Source: Candidatus Brocadiia bacterium
Lineage (GTDB): Bacteria; Planctomycetota; Uabimicrobiia; Uabimicrobiales; JABWCH01
Assembly (NCBI GenBank): GCA_013359215.1
Contig: JABWCH010000062.1
Span: 1-37,861 of the forward strand
Direction: 5' to 3'
Length of the DNA stretch: 37,861 nucleotides
Part shown: piece by piece, positions 8,107 to 16,016 of the stretch
Layout: each line of letters opens with the position of its first letter
How positions within the stretch are numbered: the first letter of the stretch is position 1
The notes under the pieces: generated by a model
The model's input: the letters and a program-made list of their open reading frames with translations, nothing else
What the model was told of the DNA's origin: nothing
The model's database searches: none
Program-made: the position numbers and the translations under genes

Positions 8107-10893
8107 ATGTTTCATTTTAAAGCTTTAGAATTGATGAATTGGGATTGCTACCCACACTACCGAGTCCCTTTAGATGGTGATATTATTTTGCTAGTAGGGC
8201 CAAATGGCAGTGGCAAAACAACCTTTTTGGATGCTTTGCGCGTTTTATTGAATGGCCCCAGGCTAAGCAAGAGCCGCACTCTGCACCACTATGTCCAGCC
8301 TGATGTTGAAATTGCCATGATTAAAGGCGTTGTGACAAACCAGCTTATTGGAAACCGCAGACCTTTTGCCCACTTAGGCATTTACGGAGATGTGGATGTT
8401 TCCCTGGTTTGCCTCATATACAATCGCGGGCCACAGAAAATAGACAAAGAATACTTCATTGTTAAAGGCGATATTTCTTTAGAAGAAATGAAAAACCTCA
8501 AAAATGGATTACGTTCTTTGCAATACTCCCGCCATTTAGAAGAAGCTGGCGTATCCAGATCTACTCTCAAGCTGATTGCCCTGGAGCAAGGCGAAACCGA
8601 CAGAATCGGCCAGCTTTCTCCTGAAGAACTCTTGCAGCTTGTCATGGACATTACAGGAAACCGCGAGATTATCAAACGCTATGAAGAGGCAAGGCGCAAC
8701 TACCGAAGATCTTCTCAGCAGTTGATTGAGCTAAGAGCAGAATACAACAAGATTTGCCAGCAGACTCAAACCTTGGAAAAACAGGCAAAACAAGCGGAAG
8801 CATACAGAGAATTGCTTGAAGAACAAGATTTGATTGAAAAAGAAAAGCTGCCTCTTGCAAAATGGTATCAGGTACTCAACCAAATCCATGATCTGGAAAA
8901 AAACAAAGAAGATCTCACGGAAAAAAAGGTCAATTTTATCAAAAGGCAAAAAGCCATCGAGAGCGAGCAAGAAGTTTTCAAAGGCACAATCCAGGGCATG
9001 GAGCAAGAGCAGCAAAAGCTAAAACAAAAGCAACAAGAGCAAGAACGAGAAATCAACCAATTGCACCAGCAAATTGGACGTTGCAATTCAGAATGGCAAA
9101 GACTAGACGCGCTGCGCAGAGAATGCGAAGAAATCCCCCAGGATTTTCCTGTAAAAGAAATGGAAGCAAGACTAGAGGAACTTCAAGGCATTTACTATGA
9201 AGCCAAGAATAAGCTTGCCCAGGCGCGTCAGGATCTTGCTAACTACGAAAAAGAAAGCAAGCAAATCACCAAGAGCAAAAGACCTTCTTTTCCTTCTGAA
9301 ATCTACGAATTCCGCGAAATCCTTGCAGAAAAAAAGATAGAAAATCTCCTCTTTGCCGAAGGAATCGAAATCATAGATCCCAAATGGCAGCTCGCGATTG
9401 AAGCCTTTTTGGGAAGAGACCGTTTTTCGGTTTATGTTTCTCATGCGGATTTTTTAGAAGCCAAAAAACTAGGCCAGAAGCATCGATATTCTAATTATAT
9501 CAGTTGCTTTGAAAACGTGCCTCTTCCTTCAAGAATTTATCCCAATTCCGTGCTGGCAAATCTTAAGGTCTTGGACAAAAGAATTAGTGGTCGGCTTGGT
9601 GTTCTGAACGACATCATCCTTGTAGACACCATAGAAGAAGGACACCAATACCACGACAAGATTACCATAACAGTACAAGGGTATAGACAGGATCGAAGAG
9701 GTGGTATCTTTATTGCCAGGGATGTGCGTTTCTTCTGCGGCGGTCTTGCAATGGAAAAGCAGATCAGCGAGATCAAAGAACAGCTCCTGGAACGAGAAGA
9801 GAAAATCAACCTTTTGCAATCCCAGCTACAAAAAGCCAGCCAAGATGTGCGCGAACAAGAAAAGCAAGTTCTCATGATCAAAAAGCGAGAAGAATGGCTT
9901 CGGTCCCAGGATATGCACAAAAGCTTAAAAAAAGAAGGCGATGAATTGCTCAAGACTTCTCATAAATGGATAGAAGAAAAGCAAAAGACCCTTCAGGAAC
10001 TGGATAAAATCATAGACGAACGCAACCGTATCCTAAACCAGATCCGAGAATTGCAAAAAGAAAAAGACAGAATCGAAAAAGAATTCCGCCAGATAGAAGA
10101 GTTCTGGATGCAAAGAGACCAAATTTTGCAACAACTGCGATGGCAAAAAGAAGAGCTGGACAAACTTATTCCAGCAGGCGGAAGTGCATCCTATACTCCT
10201 GATAAATTGGAAAAACCAGAATGGATGGAGCATAAGCTGCTAGAGTTGAAACACGAAATCGAAATGTTTGTAGGCTGCAAAGACCTCACCTTGATTAGCC
10301 TGTACGACTACGAACAGCAGCAATTGGATATGAAAAAACGCCAGTTGGAAAGGCAAGAAGAAGACCAAAAGCAAAGAACCCAGGAACTGGAACATTGCCG
10401 TAAAGATTACAAAGATATGATTGTGCAAACAGTTACGTTCTATGGGAAAGCAGTCAAGGAACTAGCAGAACTCGCTGGCTGCCGCATGAAAGTTGCTTTG
10501 GAGCTAGGCACAGGCGAAACGCTCGTGGAAGATGCACGCCTGAGCATTAAAGTATCCTTTGACCAGAAGCATGAAGTTGACATACGCGACAAATCTCTTT
10601 CTGGTGGACAGGATGTCATCTCCAGCCTCATCCTTCTTGTTGCCCTTTCCCGCATTGAGCAACAAGGCGCAAGCGGCTTTTTTATCATGGACGAACACAA
10701 TGCCCATCTCGATATGCTTAGAATCATCGAAGTAGGCCAGTTCCTGCGATCTACCAAAGCCCAGTTTGTCTTAACAACGCCTACAACAGAAAACATGGCA
10801 GCACTCGCGGTCGCTGACCTGATCATGACATTCAGCAAACGAGATCCCAAATCTCCACATGCTCCTAAGCCAAGATATATGCGTAAGATGTAA
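8107..10893 (+). CDS. SMC-family ATPase (MksB-like condensin)
   Basis: This 928-residue ATPase should dimerise to move or loop DNA. Walker A is GPNGSGKT at 31-38. A Q-loop-type segment IALEQGETDRIGQL lies near 155. Helical coiled coil runs from about 190 to 395. A hinge-like domain spans about 400-545 (WQLAIEAFLGRDRFSVYV, RISGRLGVLNDIILVDT), and a return coiled coil runs to about 770. The C-terminal head has the ABC signature LSGGQ at 831-835 and Walker B FFIMDEHNAHLD with Asp862-Glu863. The catalytic residues are intact. The length fits MksB-sized proteins and is shorter than MukB (near 1,480) or canonical SMC (near 1,150). AAGGAAAGG precedes the ATG. No jetD/mksG nuclease follows; a terminator ends the operon at 11069-11128. 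Confident as SMC-like; the subfamily is less sure. Confidence 0.87.
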   Translation: MFHFKALELMNWDCYPHYRVPLDGDIILLVGPNGSGKTTFLDALRVLLNGPRLSKSRTLHHYVQPDVEIAMIKGVVTNQLIGNRRPFAHLGIYGDVDVSLVCLIYNRGPQKIDKEYFIVKGDISLEEMKNLKNGLRSLQYSRHLEEAGVSRSTLKLIALEQGETDRIGQLSPEELLQLVMDITGNREIIKRYEEARRNYRRSSQQLIELRAEYNKICQQTQTLEKQAKQAEAYRELLEEQDLIEKEKLPLAKWYQVLNQIHDLEKNKEDLTEKKVNFIKRQKAIESEQEVFKGTIQGMEQEQQKLKQKQQEQEREINQLHQQIGRCNSEWQRLDALRRECEEIPQDFPVKEMEARLEELQGIYYEAKNKLAQARQDLANYEKESKQITKSKRPSFPSEIYEFREILAEKKIENLLFAEGIEIIDPKWQLAIEAFLGRDRFSVYVSHADFLEAKKLGQKHRYSNYISCFENVPLPSRIYPNSVLANLKVLDKRISGRLGVLNDIILVDTIEEGHQYHDKITITVQGYRQDRRGGIFIARDVRFFCGGLAMEKQISEIKEQLLEREEKINLLQSQLQKASQDVREQEKQVLMIKKREEWLRSQDMHKSLKKEGDELLKTSHKWIEEKQKTLQELDKIIDERNRILNQIRELQKEKDRIEKEFRQIEEFWMQRDQILQQLRWQKEELDKLIPAGGSASYTPDKLEKPEWMEHKLLELKHEIEMFVGCKDLTLISLYDYEQQQLDMKKRQLERQEEDQKQRTQELEHCRKDYKDMIVQTVTFYGKAVKELAELAGCRMKVALELGTGETLVEDARLSIKVSFDQKHEVDIRDKSLSGGQDVISSLILLVALSRIEQQGASGFFIMDEHNAHLDMLRIIEVGQFLRSTKAQFVLTTPTTENMAALAVADLIMTFSKRDPKSPHAPKPRYMRKM

Positions 10894-10904
10894 TATTCCT
10901 ATCT

Positions 10905-10950
10905 TGGATAAACAGAAACCAAAAAGGCATTAATCACGAATGATATGTTA
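10905..10950. repeat. Fragment of composite repeat R2, reverse orientation
   Basis: CAGAAACCAAAAAGGCATTA followed by ATCACGAATGAT is the reverse complement, with few mismatches, of about 45 bases at 17885-17932. The R1 element follows immediately. This shows that intergenic DNA here is a mosaic of shared repeat pieces. Confidence 0.6.
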
Positions 10951-10953
10951 TTT

Positions 10954-11068
10954 TATAGGAGCTACGCAAAGAGATTTTTATTTGGGGGAAAATTTTTGTA
11001 AAAATTTTCCCCCAAACCCCCTTTAAAAACTTTTATATATTTTTTTGCAATAGGTTATGACAAAAATC
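10954..11068. repeat. Palindromic intergenic repeat family R1, copy 2
   Basis: This copy matches copy 1 almost base for base. It starts with TATAGGAGCTACGCAAAGAG, has the same 36-base hairpin at 10981-11016, and ends near GGTTATGACAAAAAT. It lies between convergent genes, just before the terminator stem. Confidence 0.85.
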
Positions 11069-11128
11069 TAGTAGAGTAAAGGATCGATAGCTTTTAGCTA
11101 CCGATCCTTTACTCTACTATTTTTTTTT
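11069..11128. terminator. Strong bidirectional intrinsic terminator
   Basis: A 23-bp stem pairs TAGTAGAGTAAAGGATCG... (11069-11091) with the complementary arm at 11097-11119. It has one mismatch and a 5-base loop, and nine T follow on the plus strand. On the minus strand the stem starts right after the cyclase stop and is followed by GATTTTTG. It therefore can end both the SMC operon and the hydroxylase/cyclase operon. Confidence 0.95.
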
Positions 11129-11914
11129 CTATGAGCCAAAAGCCACAACGCGAGCAAAGGCAGCTTCGCCGTCTTTGAATTTCCAGGGGAAGCAGCCAAT
11201 CATCAGTCTGCGGTTTTGCAATTCTGGATCGCTGATTTCGCCTCCCAGGTTTTCCATGTGCATACAATTATGGGGGAAAAGCTTGTTGTGTGTAAGCTGG
11301 TAGTCTTCAGTAGGGAAAAGCTTTTCTACACCTTCTTTTCCAAACTTTGCTTCTGCTTTTGCCCGCACACGGTCACATTGACCAAACGTTCCTTTTCCTA
11401 AGAATCTGCCAATGGGCAAATCCATAGGATGGTCTGTGGAAACAGCGTCTACGCCCCATACTTTGATTTTTTTCTTGAGCAGCCAGTCTACCATGTCAGG
11501 GTGCGCACCTGGATGAAGGTGGATATAACGCTCTTCATTGGCTTCTTTGCCAAACTGTGCATAGCGATGCCATCCTGTATGCAGAACAAGAATGTCGCCT
11601 TCCTTTACTTCCACACGTTTTTCGATCATTTCTGGTGTGTATACTGCCAGATCATCCATTTCGCTAGTTAAATCAACAATCACACCAGGGCCATAGAGCC
11701 AGTCTAAGGGAATCTGGTCAATGGTCATACCATTGGTCAAAAAATGCCTTGGTGCATCTAAATGCGTTCCAATATGGTTAGAAGTCTGTATATACTGAGC
11801 ATTTACTCCATGCTCTGGTTTTCTTTTAAAGTATTTGACCTCAAAGGGTGGATAATAAGGCCAGAAAAAGACTTCCTGGTTCAAGTCTTGAGAAAGATCA
11901 TAGATTTTTTTCAT
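11129..11914 (-). CDS. Cyclase family protein (kynurenine formamidase-like amidohydrolase)
   Basis: This is a 261-residue, probably cytoplasmic, metal-dependent hydrolase of the cyclase/KynB superfamily. Members open cyclic amides or hydrolyse N-formyl groups. The metal motif is HIGTHLDAPRHF at residues 47-58, supplying His47, His51, Asp53 and His57, and it is intact. Further conserved stretches are GDILVLHTGWHRY near 105-117 and WGVDAVSTDHPM near 155. The length is normal for the family. It is the last gene of the molybdenum hydroxylase operon, 81 bases after the FAD-subunit gene with a hairpin between them, and ends at the shared terminator. That pairing suggests hydroxylation of a heterocycle or other compound followed by ring or amide hydrolysis. 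The substrate is not deducible, so I do not use the name kynB. Confidence 0.9.
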   Translation of the reverse strand: MKKIYDLSQDLNQEVFFWPYYPPFEVKYFKRKPEHGVNAQYIQTSNHIGTHLDAPRHFLTNGMTIDQIPLDWLYGPGVIVDLTSEMDDLAVYTPEMIEKRVEVKEGDILVLHTGWHRYAQFGKEANEERYIHLHPGAHPDMVDWLLKKKIKVWGVDAVSTDHPMDLPIGRFLGKGTFGQCDRVRAKAEAKFGKEGVEKLFPTEDYQLTHNKLFPHNCMHMENLGGEISDPELQNRRLMIGCFPWKFKDGEAAFARVVAFGS

Positions 11915-11926
11915 GCTATTTTTCTT

Positions 11927-11955
11927 AGGGAAGACAATCTCATGATGTCTTCCCT
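11927..11955 (-). promoter_or_regulatory. Intercistronic hairpin before the cyclase gene
   Basis: A perfect 10-bp stem (AGGGAAGACA / TGTCTTCCCT) with a 9-base loop ends 12 bases before the cyclase ATG. It is not followed by a T run on the minus strand, so it is more likely an RNA-processing or stability element than a terminator. The cyclase has no clear Shine-Dalgarno sequence, so the hairpin may affect its translation. Confidence 0.6.
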
Positions 11956-11995
11956 GCTCTCCTAAATATAGACAAATGTTCTTAAAATATTGCTA

Positions 11996-12877
11996 TTAAA
12001 AGCTTTTTTCTGCGCGTTCTAAGGATTGGGAAAGGGATTGATGGCCCAAAACTTCAGCAAGATGGCGGCGATAGGCTGAAGAAGCATGCATATCGTTGGG
12101 GGGAGTCAGATCATTTTGGGAAGCAATTTTTGCTGCCTGTTGCAATAAATCTGGGGTAAGCGTTTTACCAACCAATGACTGGCATGCCTGAGCTGCCAGA
12201 ACAGGGCCTTCTCCTACGCCCATATATACTAAACGTGCTTGTTCGCATACTTTATTTTTATCCAGAACAAGCATACATGCCACTCCAACTAAAGCAAAGT
12301 CGCCTTTTCTGCGAGAGTATTCCTGGAAAGAGTAGCCAGAATGGAGAGGCATAGCGGGAATAGCAATTTCCACGAGCATCTCGCCAGGTTCTAAAGCTGT
12401 TGCAAACAACCCAACAAAAAATTGCTCTGCTGGTATCCAACGCTCTTTTTTCTTGCTTTTGACTTTGAATCTGGCATTCAAGGCAACCATAGCAGAAGGC
12501 AACTCTGCTGCTGGATCAGCGTGGACAAGGCTACCGCCGATAGTCCCGCGCGAACGGATTTGAACATGACCAATCCATGGCATTACCTCATGCAATAAAG
12601 GGGCTTTTTGGGCAATAAGAGGATCATTTTCTACCTGATGATGACGAATCAACGCTCCCATTTGAAGCCCGCCAGTTTTATCCGTGCGAATAAAAGACAA
12701 CTCATTCAAATTGTTGATGTCGATCAAATATTCGGGCTGAGCCATGCGAAAGTTCATAGTGGGGATCAAACTTTGTCCGCCAGCTAATATTTTAGCAGTT
12801 TCGGAATGTTGATAAAGAAAATTTAAACAATCATTTAAATTTTTAGGGACAACATATTCGAAAGGAGCTGGTTTCAT
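11996..12877 (-). CDS. FAD-binding subunit of molybdenum hydroxylase (CoxM/XdhB-like)
   Basis: This 293-residue subunit holds FAD and passes electrons from the 2Fe-2S subunit to an acceptor. It carries both family FAD motifs: ILAGGQSLIPTMNFRMAQPE at about 35-54 and RGTIGGSLVHADPAAELPSA at about 110-130. A CO-dehydrogenase-type C-terminal domain ends near 285 (SSAYRRHLAEVL). The length is typical. The ATG at 12877 has AGG about ten bases upstream. The gene lies 33 bases after the CoxG-like gene. Family members include CO, nicotinate, quinoline and xanthine-type dehydrogenases, and sequence does not separate these here. Confidence 0.92.
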   Translation of the reverse strand: MKPAPFEYVVPKNLNDCLNFLYQHSETAKILAGGQSLIPTMNFRMAQPEYLIDINNLNELSFIRTDKTGGLQMGALIRHHQVENDPLIAQKAPLLHEVMPWIGHVQIRSRGTIGGSLVHADPAAELPSAMVALNARFKVKSKKKERWIPAEQFFVGLFATALEPGEMLVEIAIPAMPLHSGYSFQEYSRRKGDFALVGVACMLVLDKNKVCEQARLVYMGVGEGPVLAAQACQSLVGKTLTPDLLQQAAKIASQNDLTPPNDMHASSAYRRHLAEVLGHQSLSQSLERAEKSF

Positions 12878-12910
12878 AATTTTTATACCTGAATCAGAAG
12901 TTTCTTGATG

Positions 12911-13537
12911 TTACTGGCCACAAGGGCAACAAGGGCAATTATGGAAAAAATACATATAGAGTCCTACAATTCCTGCAAGACCTGCTACAATAGCCCAAAA
13001 CATTTTAGAGCATAGCATCCGTTTGCATAGCTCTGCGGAGACTCCCATAGCAAACTTTGTCTGAGAGGATGGTTTTTGTAAAGGTTTTCCAGACAAACGT
13101 GCCACTAAAGCCTGGTTCAGGGCAGCAAGGGACTGTCTGGATATGCTTGTTCCAACTGTTTCTAGCAGACGTTGTCCAACACCAGCGAGTTTTCCGCCTA
13201 CTTCTAAATCAATCGAATATTTCATGAGGGTTGTTTCAGGAGACTGGGCTGTTAGCTCTACTGTTCCGCTTCCTTTGCCAAATCCAAGAGGCCCTTTAGC
13301 ATCTACTACGATAGTATAGCTTGCTGGTGGAACTTGATTAGAAAGCACAACATTTCCTAAAAAAGTGCCATTCAAAGGGCCAATCTTTACATTCATTTCG
13401 CCTTCAAACTCTCCTTCAGCCAATTTTTTTAATGACTTTGTCCCTGGAACTGCCAGGATAAGAATATCAGGATCTTGCAATATTTCCCAAACTTTTTCGC
13501 GAGGGCCATTAAAAATAAATTCACTTTCTAAAAGCAT
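12911..13537 (-). CDS. coxG: CoxG-like SRPBCC protein with C-terminal membrane anchor
   Basis: This 208-residue protein matches CO dehydrogenase subunit G. Residues 1-145 form an SRPBCC-type domain (FIFNGPREKVWEILQDPDIL, AVPGTKSLKKLAEGEFEGEM, GPLNGTFLGNVVL). A membrane helix at about 178-197 (FWAIVAGLAGIVGLYMYF) follows, as in CoxG, which recruits the dehydrogenase to the inner membrane. The tail after the helix is NCPCCPCGQ, with four cysteines in nine residues, which I do not know from CoxG. The gene sits between the Mo and FAD subunits. Its AAGGAGG lies 22 bases before the ATG, separated from it by a perfect hairpin (see 13538-13566). Confidence 0.9.
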   Translation of the reverse strand: MLLESEFIFNGPREKVWEILQDPDILILAVPGTKSLKKLAEGEFEGEMNVKIGPLNGTFLGNVVLSNQVPPASYTIVVDAKGPLGFGKGSGTVELTAQSPETTLMKYSIDLEVGGKLAGVGQRLLETVGTSISRQSLAALNQALVARLSGKPLQKPSSQTKFAMGVSAELCKRMLCSKMFWAIVAGLAGIVGLYMYFFHNCPCCPCGQ

Positions 13538-13566
13538 AGTATTCCAGTGAAAATCACTGCCTCCTT
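13538..13566 (-). promoter_or_regulatory. Structured ribosome-binding site of the CoxG-like gene
   Basis: AAGGAGG at 13566-13560 is too far from the ATG at 13537 in linear sequence. The intervening CAGTGATTTTCACTG (13559-13545) is a perfect 6-bp hairpin with a 3-base loop. If folded, it leaves only the seven bases GAATACT between Shine-Dalgarno and start, which is the ideal spacing. Function is inferred. Confidence 0.6.
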
Positions 13567-13593
13567 GTATAAAAATAAGCGATAACTATCCAG

Positions 13594-13620
13594 GTTGCCA
13601 GGAGCAATACCCCTGGCAAC
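13594..13620. repeat. Short hairpin repeat family R3, copy in coxL-coxG gap
   Basis: GTTGCCAGG (13594-13602) pairs with CCTGGCAAC (13612-13620) around AGCAATACC. Related hairpins lie at 23968-24046 and 34057-34086. This copy lies just after the Mo-subunit stop, where it could protect or end an operon transcript. Confidence 0.65.
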
Positions 13621-13634
13621 GGTTTAAAAGAAGA

Positions 13635-15974
13635 CTATAATGCTTCTTTCATCAGCTCAAACAAGCGATTTGGAGACATTGGAATTTCCCGTATTTCGAG
13701 TTTAGGATTGTCCAACGCATTTTCTAGCGCTTGTACGAACAAGGAAGCCGTGGGGATTGTTCCAGCCTCTCCTGTTCCTTTGACTCCCAAGGGATTTAAG
13801 GGCGATGGAGTCTCTACATGACCAGTGATTATTTTGCGAGGAACATCATAAGATGTTGGCAAAAGATAATCCATTAAAGACGCAGTCAGCAACTGGCCTT
13901 TTTTATCATATACAATCTGTTCATAGTAGGCATTTCCGATTCCCTGGGCAACGCCGCCATGTATCTGGCCTTCTACGACCATAGGGTTAACTATTTTTCC
14001 ACAATCATGGACAACAACATATTTTAGTATGTCCACTCGCAATGTTTTGGGATTAACCTCCAGAATCGCAGCATGTACGCCATTGGAAGTTGCTCCTGTT
14101 GCAGGTCCAAAGTAGGCTGTTGCTTCCAATCCAGGAACAGTCCCAGGCTTTACAGCCCCGCGCAAAGGATTTGCTTTAACAGCAAGCTCTCCGAGCGTTA
14201 TTTTTTTCTCTGGCATTCCTTTTACAGATACTTTGCTCTCGGCAAGCTCCAGATTCTCTATTGGGCTTTCCAAAACTTCACTCGCCAGCTTTAAGATTTT
14301 TTCTCGCACAGACATGGCTGCTGCATAGCACGCATTTCCTGCCACGACCATACCTCGGCTTGCAAAAGTTCCACAGCCCCAGTTCATTTTAAAGGTATCG
14401 CCTGTAACCAGGGTTACATCATGGATGTCTACCTTAAGGACATCTGCGACAATCTGAGCAAAGGTAGTAAAATGGCTTTGGCCTTGCGTTCCAACACCTG
14501 TTGCCACGCTTACTTTGCCTGTTGCTCCAACTGTGACTTTAGCTCCTTCATAAGGGCCAATTCCCGTTCCTTCCACATAAGAAACAACTCCAATGCCTAC
14601 GCTTCTTCCTTCAGCGCGTAGCTTTGGCTGCTCTTCCTCGACAAATTTTTTATAATCGATCAGTTCTATGGCTTTTTCCATGGAAGGCGCGTAGTTTCCG
14701 CTATCATAAACCAAAGGCGCAAAGTCTTGGTAGATGATTTCGTTTTTATAAGGGAATTGCTCAGGAAGTATGAAATTTCTGCTTCGGATTTCTGCGGGCG
14801 TTAGATGAAGTTGTTTTGCTGCTAAGTCTAAAAGTCGTTCCATGACAAAAACACCCTGAGGACGGCCTGCTCCACGATAGGGTGTAACAATCATCTTGTT
14901 GGTAAAAATGACACTGAATTCGGAATAGTAGTTAGGGACATGATACGGCCCTAATAGAGTGCATTGGCTATTGATGGGAACAGTCAGGCCGTAAGGGTCG
15001 TATGCACCTGTATCATGCAAGAAAACATCATGGATACCGAGGATTTTGCCTTCTTTGCTGAGAGCCATTTCTGCATGGTGTGTCTGGCCACGTTCATGGG
15101 TCGTTGCCAGAAAATTTTCCTGCCGATCTTCTATCCATTTAACAGGTCGGCCTATTTTCTTGGAAATCCAGGGTATGAGCATTTCTTCGGAATAAAACAT
15201 CATGACCTTAGGGCCAAAAGCTCCGCCAAGAAAAGGAGCAATCACTCTTACCTGGGTTTCGGACAAACCAAGCATCTTTGCCAGACCATTCATGATAGGA
15301 ATGGGTGCTTGTGTTGTGTCCCAGACAGTCATTTGCTGTTCTCTGGCATTCCAGTCTGCTACAATAGCGCGATTTTCCATGGCTACAGCAGCACCGTGGT
15401 CATAGCTTAAGTCTCGTTTAATAATGACATCAGCCTTGTCTTTAATAGAAAAATAATTGCCTTTTTCCTGGATTACATGGGCGGCAAGGTTGGATGGTAA
15501 ATCTTCATGGATCAAAGCCGTATTGGGTAAGAGTGCTTTTTCTAAGTCTACGACTGCTGGCAATGGCTCAAAGTCCACAACAATATCGTTCAAAGCGTCT
15601 TCTGCAATATAGCGATTTTCTGCTACAACAGCAACAATAGGCTCTCCAACATACCGAACCTTATCTTTAGCTAAGGCAACCTGTGTGCGAGCATGAAAGG
15701 TAAGCCGTTTAATCGGCGGAGGAGATACCAGAAGTGGCCCTGGTTGCCAATATTCCCCTAAATCTTTTGCAGTATAGATAGCCACAACGCCTTTTCTTTT
15801 CAAAGCCGCGCTTGTATCGACTTTTCGAATGCGTGCATGTGCGTAGCTGCTACGTAAGAAAGCAACTTCTAGCATGTTGGGAAGATGGACATCATCCACG
15901 AATAAAGCCTGCCCTGTTAAAAGGCGTGCATCCTCCAACCTTTTCACGCTTTTACCTACATAAGAAGTCGTCAA
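13635..15974 (-). CDS. Molybdopterin-binding subunit of molybdenum hydroxylase (form II CoxL-like)
   Basis: This 779-residue catalytic subunit of the xanthine dehydrogenase/CO dehydrogenase family carries the Mo-cytosine-dinucleotide cofactor. The N-terminal domain reads YVGKSVKRLEDARLLTGQAL. GGAFGPK (about 250) is a cofactor-binding loop. GTGEAGT near 735 carries the catalytic Glu. The active-site loop near 365 is PYRGAGRP. That is the form II motif (AYRGAGR) and not the form I motif AYxCSFR that binds copper in true CO dehydrogenase. CO oxidation is therefore not supported, and an organic substrate is likely. The start is TTG at 15974, fixed by AAGGAGGG at 15981-15988. No maturation genes (coxDEF or mobA-like) are in the window. 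Confidence 0.93.
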   Translation of the reverse strand: MTTSYVGKSVKRLEDARLLTGQALFVDDVHLPNMLEVAFLRSSYAHARIRKVDTSAALKRKGVVAIYTAKDLGEYWQPGPLLVSPPPIKRLTFHARTQVALAKDKVRYVGEPIVAVVAENRYIAEDALNDIVVDFEPLPAVVDLEKALLPNTALIHEDLPSNLAAHVIQEKGNYFSIKDKADVIIKRDLSYDHGAAVAMENRAIVADWNAREQQMTVWDTTQAPIPIMNGLAKMLGLSETQVRVIAPFLGGAFGPKVMMFYSEEMLIPWISKKIGRPVKWIEDRQENFLATTHERGQTHHAEMALSKEGKILGIHDVFLHDTGAYDPYGLTVPINSQCTLLGPYHVPNYYSEFSVIFTNKMIVTPYRGAGRPQGVFVMERLLDLAAKQLHLTPAEIRSRNFILPEQFPYKNEIIYQDFAPLVYDSGNYAPSMEKAIELIDYKKFVEEEQPKLRAEGRSVGIGVVSYVEGTGIGPYEGAKVTVGATGKVSVATGVGTQGQSHFTTFAQIVADVLKVDIHDVTLVTGDTFKMNWGCGTFASRGMVVAGNACYAAAMSVREKILKLASEVLESPIENLELAESKVSVKGMPEKKITLGELAVKANPLRGAVKPGTVPGLEATAYFGPATGATSNGVHAAILEVNPKTLRVDILKYVVVHDCGKIVNPMVVEGQIHGGVAQGIGNAYYEQIVYDKKGQLLTASLMDYLLPTSYDVPRKIITGHVETPSPLNPLGVKGTGEAGTIPTASLFVQALENALDNPKLEIREIPMSPNRLFELMKEAL

Positions 15975-16016
15975 ATCTAACCCTCCTTATTCAAAAAAAA
16001 ACAACTGATGCTTTTT

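Noticed and set aside
5921..10893. Complete Wadjet (JetABCD) plasmid-defence system
   Set aside because: No JetD-like TOPRIM nuclease follows. A terminator and an opposite-strand operon begin directly after the SMC gene, so I call only an Mks-like SMC operon.
13635..15974. True aerobic CO dehydrogenase (form I CoxL)
   Set aside because: The active-site loop is YRGAGR and not the copper-binding AYxCSFR, and no coxDEF genes are nearby.
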